DNA of 64,000 nt, taken from NCBI RefSeq assembly GCF_016093295.1, contig NZ_JAEDAL010000001.1, positions 124,001 through 188,000 of the forward strand. Direction: 5' to 3'. The DNA comes from Inhella gelatinilytica (GTDB lineage: Bacteria; Pseudomonadota; Gammaproteobacteria; Burkholderiales; Burkholderiaceae_C). This document shows, piece after piece, positions 30,486 to 39,622 of this stretch (position 1 is its first letter; each line of letters opens with the position of its first letter). A program made the translations under genes and the position numbers. The notes under the pieces were generated by a model that was not told where the DNA came from, did not search any database, and saw only the letters and a list, made by a program, of their open reading frames with translations.

Positions 30486-31853
30486 GTGCTCTTGGACCTC
30501 CTCCCCGACAGTGCCCGCGCGGCCAGTCTTGGCACCTTGATGAAGGGTGCTGGAAAAGTCACGCGCTACATCCCCATTCCCCAGCCCACGTTGCTGGTCG
30601 GACCGGGTTCGATGACCCGATTGGGCGAACTGATTGCCGGATTCGGACACCTAAAACTGCTCATCGTCACGGATGCCGTGATTGCCAAGCTGGGCCTGCT
30701 CAAAGGGCTGACGGATGCTTTGGAAAGCGGTGGCACCGAGTACGCGGTCTTTGACGAAATCACACCGGACGCCCCCATCCCCCTCATCGAGCGCGGCCTG
30801 GCCTTTTTTCGAGATCAGGGCTGTGATGCCTTGATCGCGGTCGGCGGGGGCTCCAGCATGGATGCCGCCAAAGCCATTGCGGTCGCCGCAGCCAACCCCA
30901 AGCCCCTGCGCCGCTTGGCCGGGTATTTCAAGGGCCGGCACGCCCCACTGCCGCTCTATGCCGTGCCCACCACGGCCGGCACCGGATCCGAGGTCACGGT
31001 CGCCGCGGTGATCTCTGACCCCGAGCGCAAAGACAAGATCGTCATCGTCGATCCGCGCATCGTGCCGCGTGCTGCGGCGCTCGACCCGACCCTCATGACC
31101 GGATTGCCGCCGGCGGTGACCGCCGCGACAGGCATTGACGCCCTGACCCATGCAGTGGAAGCCTTCATCGGCCAATGGGCCACCGATTACACCGACGGCT
31201 TGGCGCTGACGGCCGTGGGGCTGATCTTTGGCAACCTGCGCACGGCCTACCTCGAGGGCGGCAACTTGGCCGCCCGGGAGAAGATGGCGCTGGCCTCGAC
31301 CTATGCCGGCATGGCCTTCACGCGGGCCAATGTCGGTTATGTGCACGCCATCGCACACCAGTTCGGCGGGCGCTATCACACCCCTCACGGGCTGGCCAAT
31401 GCCATCGTGTTGCCCCATGTTTTGCGCTTCTCTGCCCCCGCCATCACGGCGCGGTTGGCGCGCTTGGCTGTCGCCGCGCGACTGGGCGAAGCCAGTGACC
31501 GCGATGACGAATTGGCCGAACGGTTCTTGGATGCCATCGACCAACTCAATGCCGACTTGGCGATCCCCCGCACCTTGGCCGCATTGAAGCGCAGCGACAT
31601 CGCCAGCATCGCCCGCGGCGCCCGCGCGGAGGCCGATGCCGGCTACCCGGTGCCGCGCTACATGAGTCAAGACGAATGCGTGGCCTTGCTCAAAGCGCTG
31701 CTGCCGGTGGACGGTGAGAGCGGCGCGGCACCCGCGCCGGTCGCGGCCGCCAAGCCCAGCAGCCCCCGCAAACCGGCGGCTCCAGCGCCAGCCAAGTCCG
31801 CGCCCAAGACCCCCGCCAAGACCCCGGCCAAAAAGACTGCCCGCAAGGCTTGA
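30486..31853 (+). CDS. Iron-type alcohol dehydrogenase with Lys/Ala/Pro tail
   Basis: A 455-residue group III ADH. The GTG start has GGAG at 6-nt spacing. NAD(P)-binding VGGGSSMDAAKAIA and the substrate region PTTAGTGSEVT are followed by the metal-ligand segments ALTHAVEAF, YVHAIAHQFGG and YHTPHGLANA. After the catalytic domain (about residue 405) comes a roughly 45-residue tail rich in Ala, Pro and Lys ending PAKTPAKKTARKA. Placed 16 nt before an acyl-reductase-like gene, it may reduce fatty aldehydes to alcohols. The substrate is inference. Confidence 0.88.
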   Translation: MLLDLLPDSARAASLGTLMKGAGKVTRYIPIPQPTLLVGPGSMTRLGELIAGFGHLKLLIVTDAVIAKLGLLKGLTDALESGGTEYAVFDEITPDAPIPLIERGLAFFRDQGCDALIAVGGGSSMDAAKAIAVAAANPKPLRRLAGYFKGRHAPLPLYAVPTTAGTGSEVTVAAVISDPERKDKIVIVDPRIVPRAAALDPTLMTGLPPAVTAATGIDALTHAVEAFIGQWATDYTDGLALTAVGLIFGNLRTAYLEGGNLAAREKMALASTYAGMAFTRANVGYVHAIAHQFGGRYHTPHGLANAIVLPHVLRFSAPAITARLARLAVAARLGEASDRDDELAERFLDAIDQLNADLAIPRTLAALKRSDIASIARGARAEADAGYPVPRYMSQDECVALLKALLPVDGESGAAPAPVAAAKPSSPRKPAAPAPAKSAPKTPAKTPAKKTARKA

Positions 31854-31869
31854 TCTCAGGAGACGTCCG

Positions 31870-34065
31870 ATGCCCACGAAAAAGGTAGTAACCGTCACCC
31901 TCGGCTCCTCTAAGCAGGATTTCGAGTTCAAGACCCGGTTCTTGGGTCATGACTTCATCGTTCAGCGCCTGGGTGCCGACGACGACACCACCAAGGCTTG
32001 GGAGCTGATGCGCCGCCACCAGGCCGATGCGGATGCCGTGGGCCTGGGAGAAATTGGCGACCACTACCAGGTGGGCCTGCGCACGGTGGTCAACAAGGAG
32101 ACCAAACGGCTCCTCAACGTGGTGACCCGTGTGCCGGCCACCACCGGCGCGACCTTGCGGCGCCTGCTGCAGGTGCGCGCCATCCGACACGTGCAGCACG
32201 AGTTGGGCCATTACTTCAACAACAACATCGTGCTGTTCTTGAACGGCATGCGCAACTACGACATGGCCGTGGCCTTGTCGGACTACACCAAGAATTTGAA
32301 CTTTGCCGATGCGCTCTTTCAAACGGGCGCACCGGCCATGCTGACCTCGCTCGACCAGCTCGAACTCTTTGCCAAGGGCATGCGCTGGGTCATGCCCGGC
32401 AAGCCGCGCGAAATCTTGGAGGCCTCACTCTCGGGGCTGAAGCGCCGCAAGGTCATGGCCGAAGTGGAAAAGGCCCATGTCGTCGTCGGCACTTTTGCCG
32501 AGCTCAAAACCGTGGGCAACGCGGGCAACCTGGCAGGCAAGACCCTGATCACGTCGGCCGTCGATGCCGAGCGCCTGAAGTTTTTCAAGCAGTGCAAGGT
32601 CAATTTGGTGATTGACGTGTCCCCAAAACTCTTCGATCAGGTGATTGGCATCAACGTACTGGAAGCCATGATCCTGGCGGCAGTCGGCAAGGCCCCCGAG
32701 GAGGTTTCGGACGACGATTTCACGGAGATCCTGGACGAGTTGCACGTCAAACCGCGCCTGCTGCACCCCACGGGCAAATTCCGCAACATCCGACGCTTCG
32801 CCTTCGTCATCCACCCGCTGTCGCAAGAGTTCATCCGCAAAGGCTTCCCCATCCCCAAGGGCACGCCCAAGTTCGTGATGGATCAAGTGGAAACGCTGGC
32901 GGCCCACATGCCGCCCATGGTTTATTGCAAGATGGAGAACATCATCAGCCCCACCGGCGCCGAGGCCGAAGGCTGGTTGATCAGCGTGGGTGGCACCCCT
33001 AAGCAGATGCTGTCGCACAGCCCGGAGTTCACCTACCGACGCTTGCTTCAGGCCGCCGAGATGGCTGAAAAGATGGGCGCCCAGATCATGGGCCTGGGCG
33101 CCTTCACCAAAGTGGTGGGCGACGCGGGAGTGACCGTTGCGCGTCGCTCGGCCATCCCCATCACCACCGGCAACAGCTATTCGGCCTCTGGAGCCCTGTG
33201 GGCGGCCGCAGACGCCATGCGCCGCATGGGGCTGATTGAACTGAAGAAGGGCGACAAGCGAGTGCCCGCCAAAACCATGGTGATTGGTGCCACGGGCTCA
33301 ATCGGCTCGGTGTCTGCCCGGTTGATGGCCATGGCCTTCGATGAAGTGGTGCTCGCGGGCCGCGACATCAAGAAACTCGAAGAACTCAAAAAGAGCATCC
33401 TGGTGGACACGCCGGATGCCCAAGTCACCTGCTCAACCGACTACGACCCGTTGCTCGCGGACATGGACATGATCGTCACGTCCACCAGCGGCGCGGGCAA
33501 GAAGATCTTGGACATCACCAAGGTCAAGCCGGGTTGCGTCATCACCGACGTCGCCCGTCCGCTGGACCTGCCCCCCGAAGAGGTGGCCAAACGCCCAGAT
33601 GTGCTGGTGGTGGAGTCGGGTGAAATCGAACTGCCCACCAAGGTGCGGGGCATGAAGAGCATTGGCCTGCCGAACAATGTGATCTATGCCTGCTTGGCCG
33701 AGACCATCGTGTTGGCGCTGGAAGGCCGCTTTGAGGTCTTCACCATCGGTCGGGATACCGAGTGGCCCAAGGTCAAAGAGATCTACAAGCTGGGCCTCAA
33801 ACATGGCATGAAGCTGGCCGCCATCTCGGGGGTCAACGGCGTCTTCACCGACAAAGACATCGCCAAGGTGGTGGATCTGGCCCGCGAGGCCCGTAAAACC
33901 TGGAAGGGTTCCGACGGCAAATTGCTAGTGACTGCACCCAAGCGCGCGCCCGCCAAGAAGGCCGCAGCGGCCAAGGCTCCCGCAGAACCTGCAGTCAAGA
34001 AACCCCACCGCAAGGCCGTGAGTCCGGCGGCCAAGAAACCCGCCAGAAAAGCGGCTTCCACTTAA
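31870..34065 (+). CDS. AAR-like acyl reductase with unknown N-terminal domain
   Basis: A 731-residue protein with AGGAGA before its ATG. Residues about 305-690 resemble cyanobacterial acyl-ACP reductase: LGAFTK (409-414), ITTGNSYSA (431-439), the NADPH loop GATGSIGS (473-480) and YACLAETIVLALEG. Cys608 in this last motif aligns with the catalytic Cys of AAR (FACFAEAMLLEFEG). Such enzymes reduce acyl-ACP or acyl-CoA to fatty aldehyde. Residues 1-305 are a region I do not recognise, and the last 35 residues are Lys/Ala/Pro-rich (PAKKPARKAAST). It follows an Fe-ADH and converges on a WS/DGAT gene, fitting a wax-ester route. The family link is from remembered motifs, not a search. Confidence 0.75.
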   Translation: MPTKKVVTVTLGSSKQDFEFKTRFLGHDFIVQRLGADDDTTKAWELMRRHQADADAVGLGEIGDHYQVGLRTVVNKETKRLLNVVTRVPATTGATLRRLLQVRAIRHVQHELGHYFNNNIVLFLNGMRNYDMAVALSDYTKNLNFADALFQTGAPAMLTSLDQLELFAKGMRWVMPGKPREILEASLSGLKRRKVMAEVEKAHVVVGTFAELKTVGNAGNLAGKTLITSAVDAERLKFFKQCKVNLVIDVSPKLFDQVIGINVLEAMILAAVGKAPEEVSDDDFTEILDELHVKPRLLHPTGKFRNIRRFAFVIHPLSQEFIRKGFPIPKGTPKFVMDQVETLAAHMPPMVYCKMENIISPTGAEAEGWLISVGGTPKQMLSHSPEFTYRRLLQAAEMAEKMGAQIMGLGAFTKVVGDAGVTVARRSAIPITTGNSYSASGALWAAADAMRRMGLIELKKGDKRVPAKTMVIGATGSIGSVSARLMAMAFDEVVLAGRDIKKLEELKKSILVDTPDAQVTCSTDYDPLLADMDMIVTSTSGAGKKILDITKVKPGCVITDVARPLDLPPEEVAKRPDVLVVESGEIELPTKVRGMKSIGLPNNVIYACLAETIVLALEGRFEVFTIGRDTEWPKVKEIYKLGLKHGMKLAAISGVNGVFTDKDIAKVVDLAREARKTWKGSDGKLLVTAPKRAPAKKAAAAKAPAEPAVKKPHRKAVSPAAKKPARKAAST

Positions 34066-34083
34066 TTAGAAACCTGCAGCAGT

Positions 34084-34116
34084 AAACGGCCGGCGCTTTG
34101 CTCCGGCCGTTTGTCT
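34084..34116 (+). terminator. Terminator hairpin after the acyl reductase gene
   Basis: AAACGGCCGG, a 9-nt loop, then CCGGCCGTTT followed by GTCTTT: a perfect 10-bp stem with a modest T-rich tail. It lies between convergent genes and could also stop minus-strand transcripts. Confidence 0.7.
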
Positions 34117-34132
34117 TTCTGATTTCGGGGCG

Positions 34133-35620
34133 CTAGGTGGGCTCGCCCACCCACGGCAGCATCAGGGTCAGCATCGTGAGCTTCTCGAACTCCGGTTCAA
34201 ACTGCGCAATGATGGCCTCCGGGTCCGGGCACAGTTCGGCATCGGTGATCAGCCCAAACTGAACCTTGCCGGCGTAGGTCAGGATGCTCACCCCCATGCC
34301 GATGTCGCCGCTTTGCGGCACCCAGAACATCACGCGCTCCACCGTCGAGCCGCAAAAAGTCAAGGGTTTGCTGGGCCCTGGCACGTTGGTCATGACCGCC
34401 GTGGCCTTTTTGGCGAACAGGTTCAGCAGGGCATGCTGAACCGGCTTGATCAGCAGCCCCGCCACAGCCAACAAGCCAAAGGCCATGATGGGCTGGAAGC
34501 TTCCTTTGAGTTCCTGCATCCGGGCGCGCACGGCGTAGAGGCGTTCGATCGGGTTTTCGATGCCAATGGGCAACACCAGGGGCACCAATCCAAACCGATT
34601 ACCCAATTGGTAAGCCTTGTCCAGTGGCCGCAGGTTCACCGGCACCATGGCACGGATTTCCTGCCCACTCGGGTCGTCCCCTTTTTCGCGTAGGTAGGCC
34701 CCGATTGCCCCAGCCACGCATGACAGCAGCACATCGTTCACCGAGCCGCCCAGGGCCTTGCCTATCGCCTTGACTTCGTCCACTTTGAGGCTGTCGGCCC
34801 AAGCCACCGTTTTGGTTTGCCCCGGCTTGCCCTTGAGCCGCGTGTGCGCGTCATCGGGCATCAGGGCCATGGCTGCCACATCGTTGAAGGCCTGGAAGCC
34901 CAATCGAGCCATGTGAACCGTGGCGTCCGTCGGCGTGTCCGGCGCCATCAAGAGATCCATGCTCTTGGCTGCCCCTTTGCTCGCCATCTTGACGGTTTTA
35001 ACCGTCATGTCGGTGATGGGTTTTAGAAGGTGATCGATGATCCAGTCGTGTTCACCTTCGTGGGCATCGTGCTCGGGCTTGCGATTCTTAGACGGAAGCG
35101 CCCCGCCATCGGTGATCGACAGCATGACCGAGATGAGCGCAATGCCGTCCGCGATGCAGTGATGCAGACGCGCTAGGAGTACCGACTCGCCGTTCTCGAA
35201 ATCCTCGATCAACTCCATAGACCACAGCGGTCGCCCCGGGTCCAGGGGTTGAGCAGCCCGCATGGCCACAAATGACTGCAAGGCCTGCATGCGGGTTTGG
35301 CCCGGATCCACGTCCAACTCCACGGTGCAGACATGGTTCTCGATGTCAAAGTCTCGGTCTTCAATCCACACGGCCCCCATCGCGTCCTCGACCACCCGCT
35401 GGCGAAACCGCCGATAGGGCAGCAGTCGCTCGGCACAGCGTTCGCGCAGGGCCTCGATGTCAAGTTTGGGCTTGAGAAACCAGACCCCCACGATCATCAT
35501 CAGGTTCTCAGGCGTGTCCATCCGCAACCATGCGGTGTCAACACGGCTCATGCGCTCGGGGATCAGACTCATGGGGTGGGCGCTCAAATAGGAGTTCAGA
35601 ACGGATTCTGTCGCTAACAT
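34133..35620 (-). CDS. Wax ester synthase/diacylglycerol acyltransferase
   Basis: A 495-residue WS/DGAT. The active-site HHxxxDG is HHCIADG at residues 153-159. The family motif PLWSMELIEDF precedes it, and later blocks include GGSVNDVLLSCVAGAI and VMTNVPGPSKPLTFCG. It esterifies fatty alcohols or diacylglycerol with acyl-CoA to form wax ester or triacylglycerol. The start is ambiguous: ATG 35620 (AGGGTGAG upstream) or ATG 35572 (MSLIPERMSRVDTAW). It is divergent from the acyl-CoA-binding protein gene. Confidence 0.92.
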   Translation of the reverse strand: MLATESVLNSYLSAHPMSLIPERMSRVDTAWLRMDTPENLMMIVGVWFLKPKLDIEALRERCAERLLPYRRFRQRVVEDAMGAVWIEDRDFDIENHVCTVELDVDPGQTRMQALQSFVAMRAAQPLDPGRPLWSMELIEDFENGESVLLARLHHCIADGIALISVMLSITDGGALPSKNRKPEHDAHEGEHDWIIDHLLKPITDMTVKTVKMASKGAAKSMDLLMAPDTPTDATVHMARLGFQAFNDVAAMALMPDDAHTRLKGKPGQTKTVAWADSLKVDEVKAIGKALGGSVNDVLLSCVAGAIGAYLREKGDDPSGQEIRAMVPVNLRPLDKAYQLGNRFGLVPLVLPIGIENPIERLYAVRARMQELKGSFQPIMAFGLLAVAGLLIKPVQHALLNLFAKKATAVMTNVPGPSKPLTFCGSTVERVMFWVPQSGDIGMGVSILTYAGKVQFGLITDAELCPDPEAIIAQFEPEFEKLTMLTLMLPWVGEPT

Positions 35621-35679
35621 CCGTCTCACCCTAGCCCTGTCCGCACAGATTGCGGTCGTTGTTGAACGAAGGAGACACG

Positions 35680-35931
35680 ATGAGCCTGAAAAAGCAGTTT
35701 GAGACCGCGGTGGCCGATTCCAAGCAACTGCCTGAACGCCCTGACAACGCCACATTGCTGAAGCTGTATGCGCTGTACAAGCAAGGGACCGAGGGCGACA
35801 ACGAGACCTCCAAACCCGGCATGATGGACATGGTGGGGCGTGCCAAGTGGGGCGCCTGGGACGAACTCAAAGGCATGAGCCAGAACGACGCCATGCAAGA
35901 GTACGTGGACTTGGTGGAAAGCCTGAAGTAA
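35680..35931 (+). CDS. Acyl-CoA-binding protein
   Basis: An 83-residue ACBP. The four-helix family signature appears in LLKLYALYKQGTEGDN and ARAKW-type segment GRAKWGAWDELKGMSQ. AAGGAG precedes the ATG. ACBPs carry long-chain acyl-CoA in the cytosol; in bacteria they are scattered. Its place beside a WS/DGAT suggests a role in supplying acyl-CoA for ester synthesis. Confidence 0.95.
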   Translation: MSLKKQFETAVADSKQLPERPDNATLLKLYALYKQGTEGDNETSKPGMMDMVGRAKWGAWDELKGMSQNDAMQEYVDLVESLK

Positions 35932-35945
35932 GGCGCACTCCCCCC

Positions 35946-35980
35946 AAGCAAGAACGGCCCCAGTGGGGCCGTTCTTGCTT
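35946..35980. terminator. 16-bp inverted repeat between convergent genes
   Basis: AAGCAAGAACGGCCCC, loop AGT, GGGGCCGTTCTTGCTT: a perfect 16-bp stem between the ACBP gene and the convergent PHA-system gene. Runs of T are short on both sides, but position and symmetry suit a bidirectional terminator. Confidence 0.7.
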
Positions 35981-36007
35981 CGCTCAGTCGCCCCTTTGGG
36001 GGCAGTT

Positions 36008-36325
36008 CTATTTGGGCTTTTTGGCCGGCTTACTGCTCTGGGCAAGCAGCATGTCCAACTCCGATTCGATTTCCTTCTCAATCGTGCCGCGCAGCGCTCC
36101 CAACAAGATCCCCAGCTTGGCTTTGAGCTCGAAGGCCGTGGCGGTCACCACCAGCTCACCCTTCACGCCACTGCGGTGGAACTCCACCGTGTCGCTGTCA
36201 TCCCCTTCATAGACCGTGCATTCCATGCCCAGCTTGGCCTCGGCATCCTCGGCCCATTTCCAGGCGATCTTGCGGGCCTTGGCCAAGCCGAGGTGGTGTT
36301 CGCGGTGGATGTGCAGTGTCGACAT
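36008..36325 (-). CDS. Polyhydroxyalkanoic acid system family protein
   Basis: A 105-residue protein resembling the PHA granule-region family: HREHHLGLAKARKIAWKWAE at the N-terminus and LGILLGALRGTIEKEIESEL near the C-terminus. It ends in a short Lys/Pro tail (KPAKKPK). Members are found near polyester or lipid genes; the precise function is unknown. No signal peptide. Confidence 0.75.
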   Translation of the reverse strand: MSTLHIHREHHLGLAKARKIAWKWAEDAEAKLGMECTVYEGDDSDTVEFHRSGVKGELVVTATAFELKAKLGILLGALRGTIEKEIESELDMLLAQSSKPAKKPK

Positions 36326-36353
36326 GCGCTGAGATTACCAGGGTGCAGTCACT

Positions 36354-38390
36354 TCAGGCAGCCCTGACTTCCACCAAGCAGTCGTAAAAACAGGCACCGC
36401 CTCCGATGTCCGTAAGCCCCTGGTGGGTGAGTTCATTGACGTTCTTGCCGTCAGGGCCAAACTTGCGCCACCACACGCCCAGACCGTGCACCACGCCTGG
36501 GCGGGCTCGCCCGTTGAGCACAACTTTCAGTCGCTGCTCGCCACGGTCATTGAACACACGGGCCATCGCCCCATCGGTCAGACCGCGGGTTTGGGCGTCT
36601 TGAGGGTGCATTTCCAGCACCGGCTCGCGCTCGATGTCTCGCAGGCTCTGCACGTTGACAAAACTACTGTTTAAGAAGTTCCGAGCCGGCGGGGAAATCA
36701 TGGCCAGCGGGTAGCGTGCGGCCAGTGTCGGGGCTGACTCAGGGCTCTCCACATTGGGCACAAAGTCCGGCAGACCGGCTGCGGGATGCACGGCCCAGAC
36801 CTTGCCATCCGTCGTGGGCCACTCGCCATGCGCAAAAGGCGCATCCGGCAGATCCAGAGAGACGAATCCTTCGCGCCGCAAGCGCTCGTAGTCCAAGCCC
36901 AGCAAGGCTTGCCGGGCCAGCGCCTCATCGTCCTCCTGCGCCCAGGGTTCACTGCCAAAACCCAGGGCCGCGGCCAGCTCACGAAAGATCTGCGTGTTGG
37001 GCTTCGACTCACCCAGTGGCGGAATAGCCGGTTCGTTGATCAGCACGTCGGTGTGGCCGTAACTGGTGTGCACATCCAAGTGCTCCATCTGGGTGGTGGC
37101 CGGCAGCACGTAATCCGCATGGTCGGCGGTGTCCGTCATGAAGTGTTCGAGTACGACCGTGAACAGGTCGTTGCGCTGCAAGCCACGCACCACGTTCCCG
37201 TTCTCGGGTGCAACGGCGGCCGGGTTGCTGTTGTAGACCACCAGCGCCTCGATGCGCGGGCCCTCCAAGTCCCTCAGGGCATTGCCGATTGCGCTCATGT
37301 TCACCATGCGGGGCTGTCGCCCGGCGAGCAAGTCCGGGCGTTCCAGCGCCGCGTTGTTCTTGAACGGCGCGCTCCAACCCGAGCTGGACAGCAGCAGGCC
37401 GCCTGCTCGGTGTTTCCAGGCGCCAACCAGGCAGGGCAACAGGGCAATCAAGCGCACGGCATTGCCTCCGCCGTGTACACGCTGCATCCCGTAGTTGAGC
37501 CGAATGGCGGCCGGCGCGGTGGTGCCATAGTCGCGCGCCAGCGCTTCAATCTCATCGACCTTCAGCCCCGTGACTGGCGCAACTCGCTCCGGGGGCCACT
37601 GCAGCGCTCGTTCCCGCAGTTGGGCCCACCCGGTCACATAGTTCTCGAGGTAGTCGTGGTCCAGCCAATCGTGCCGGATCAATTCATGCATCAGTGCCAG
37701 CGCCAGCGCGCCGTCGCTGCCAGGGCGCAACGCCAAGTGTTGATGACATTTATCGGCCGTCTCGGTGCGGCGCGGATCGATGCAAATCAGCTTGGCGCCG
37801 TTGCGCTTGGCCTGATTGGCATAGGTCCAGAAGTGCAAATTGCTGGCGATGCTGTTACTGCCCCAAATCAAGATCAATCGCGACTCGGCAAAGAACCGCA
37901 AGTGCATCCCCACGCGGCTCCCATATGTCAGGTTCAGCGCCTCGGCGCCAGCGCTGGCGCAAATGGTGCGATCCAAACGGGCCGCCCCCAACCGATTCCA
38001 CAGGCGGTCGGCCATGGACCCGCCTTGCAATAAGCCCATGGTGCCGGCATAGGAATAGGGCTGAATGGCCTGCGGGTCACGGGCCGCGATACCCTGAAGG
38101 CGCCCCGCGATATCCGCCAGCGCCTCGGTCCAGGTCACCCGCTCGAACCGAGGGGGCTCGGTCTTGGCGGACACGCGCCTGAGTGGGTACAGCACACGAT
38201 CAGGATGGTGCGTGCGCTCGGGATACCGGCTCACCTTGGTGCACAAGGCACCGTGAGTACTTGGATGGTCAGCCCGCCCCTGAACGCGAAGAACGCGCTG
38301 TCCCTCTGAATGCACCACCAGGGCACAGGTATCAGGACAATCGTGCGGGCAGGCGCCATGAACACGGCGCAAAGAAGTTTCGGCAGACAT
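36354..38390 (-). CDS. Molybdopterin oxidoreductase
   Basis: A 678-residue enzyme of the DMSO reductase superfamily. Cys14, Cys18, Cys22 (CPHDCPDTC) and Cys50 can hold a [4Fe-4S] cluster. Molybdopterin-binding regions include LILIWGSNSIASNLH, CIDPRRTETA and the C-terminal dinucleotide domain (YPLAMISPPARNFLNS). No Tat signal, so it is probably cytoplasmic. It stands alone, without electron-transfer or chaperone subunits. The substrate is unknown. Confidence 0.85.
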   Translation of the reverse strand: MSAETSLRRVHGACPHDCPDTCALVVHSEGQRVLRVQGRADHPSTHGALCTKVSRYPERTHHPDRVLYPLRRVSAKTEPPRFERVTWTEALADIAGRLQGIAARDPQAIQPYSYAGTMGLLQGGSMADRLWNRLGAARLDRTICASAGAEALNLTYGSRVGMHLRFFAESRLILIWGSNSIASNLHFWTYANQAKRNGAKLICIDPRRTETADKCHQHLALRPGSDGALALALMHELIRHDWLDHDYLENYVTGWAQLRERALQWPPERVAPVTGLKVDEIEALARDYGTTAPAAIRLNYGMQRVHGGGNAVRLIALLPCLVGAWKHRAGGLLLSSSGWSAPFKNNAALERPDLLAGRQPRMVNMSAIGNALRDLEGPRIEALVVYNSNPAAVAPENGNVVRGLQRNDLFTVVLEHFMTDTADHADYVLPATTQMEHLDVHTSYGHTDVLINEPAIPPLGESKPNTQIFRELAAALGFGSEPWAQEDDEALARQALLGLDYERLRREGFVSLDLPDAPFAHGEWPTTDGKVWAVHPAAGLPDFVPNVESPESAPTLAARYPLAMISPPARNFLNSSFVNVQSLRDIEREPVLEMHPQDAQTRGLTDGAMARVFNDRGEQRLKVVLNGRARPGVVHGLGVWWRKFGPDGKNVNELTHQGLTDIGGGACFYDCLVEVRAA

Positions 38391-38431
38391 GCGACGATGA
38401 TGGCACGAGCCTTCTTTCCCTCGCCCGTCCC

Positions 38432-39622
38432 ATGAAATTGCTGACTCCCTTGCTCGATGCCCAAGCTGACCTGGTGCGCATCCGCCGCGACATCCACCAG
38501 CACCCCGAGCTGTGCTTTCAGGAACAGCGCACCTCGGATCTGATTGCCAAGCAGCTGGAAGCCTGGGGCCTTCCGGTGATCCGGGGCTTGGGGCAAACCG
38601 GCGTGGTCGGCGTCGTCAAGGGCGGTGACAGCCCGCGCGCGGTCGGTTTGCGCGCCGACATCGACGCCCTGCCGATGACCGAGCACAACCACTTCCCGCA
38701 CGCCAGCGTGCACGCCGGCAAGATGCACGCCTGCGGCCACGACGGCCACACCACCATGCTGCTGGCCGCAGCCAAGCATCTGGCCGAGCACCGGAACTTC
38801 GACGGCACGGTCTACCTGATCTTCCAGCCCGCCGAAGAAGGCGGTGGCGGTGCGCGCGAAATGATCAAGGACGGGCTGTGGCAACAGTGTCCGATGGACG
38901 CCGTGTTCGGCATCCACAACTGGCCCGGCATGCCGGCCGGCACCTTCTCGCTGGCCAGTGGCCCGGTGTTTGCCAGCAGCAACGAGTTCAAGATCGTGCT
39001 CAAGGGCAAAGGCGCGCATGGCGCGATGCCCCACCTTGGTCTCGACCCGGTGCCCGCCGCCTGCCAGCTGGTGCAGGCCTTCCAGACCATCATCAACCGC
39101 AACAAGCGGCCAATCGACACCGGCGTCATCTCGGTCACCATGATCCACGCCGGCGAGGCCACCAACGTGATCCCCGAGGCGGTGACGCTGGAAGGCACGG
39201 TGCGCACCTTCACGGTGGAGGTGCTGGACCTGATCGAGCGCCGTATGAAGGAGCTGAGCGAACACCTGGCCGCCGGCTTTGAGCTGCAGTGCGAGTTCCA
39301 GTTCCGCCGCAACTACCCGCCCACAGTGAACCACGCGCGCGAGACCGAGTTTGTGCGCCGCACCCTCACCGCCATGGGCGCGAAGGTCGAGCACTTCGAG
39401 CCCACCATGGGCGCCGAGGATTTCAGCTACTACCTGCTGGACAAGCCGGGCTGTTACTTCCTGATCGGCAACGGCGAGGGCCAGCACCGCGAAGGCGGCC
39501 ACGGTCTGGGGCCGTGCACCTTGCACAACCCGAGCTACGACTTCAACGACCACCTGATCCCGGTCGGCGGCAGTATGTGGGTCCAGCTCGTCGAAGCCTG
39601 GTTCAAGGAGCAACAAGCATGA
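38432..39622 (+). CDS. M20-family amidohydrolase (hippurate hydrolase-like)
   Basis: A 396-residue metallopeptidase of the M20D type. It starts MKLLTPLLDAQADLVRIRRD. Metal-site motifs are HACGHDGHT, PAEEGGGGAR and GIHNWPGMPAG, and AEDFSYY and HNPSYDFND lie near the C-terminus. It would cleave N-acyl amino acids. It overlaps the following DUF1415 gene (ATGA), so the two are co-translated. Confidence 0.92.
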   Translation: MKLLTPLLDAQADLVRIRRDIHQHPELCFQEQRTSDLIAKQLEAWGLPVIRGLGQTGVVGVVKGGDSPRAVGLRADIDALPMTEHNHFPHASVHAGKMHACGHDGHTTMLLAAAKHLAEHRNFDGTVYLIFQPAEEGGGGAREMIKDGLWQQCPMDAVFGIHNWPGMPAGTFSLASGPVFASSNEFKIVLKGKGAHGAMPHLGLDPVPAACQLVQAFQTIINRNKRPIDTGVISVTMIHAGEATNVIPEAVTLEGTVRTFTVEVLDLIERRMKELSEHLAAGFELQCEFQFRRNYPPTVNHARETEFVRRTLTAMGAKVEHFEPTMGAEDFSYYLLDKPGCYFLIGNGEGQHREGGHGLGPCTLHNPSYDFNDHLIPVGGSMWVQLVEAWFKEQQA

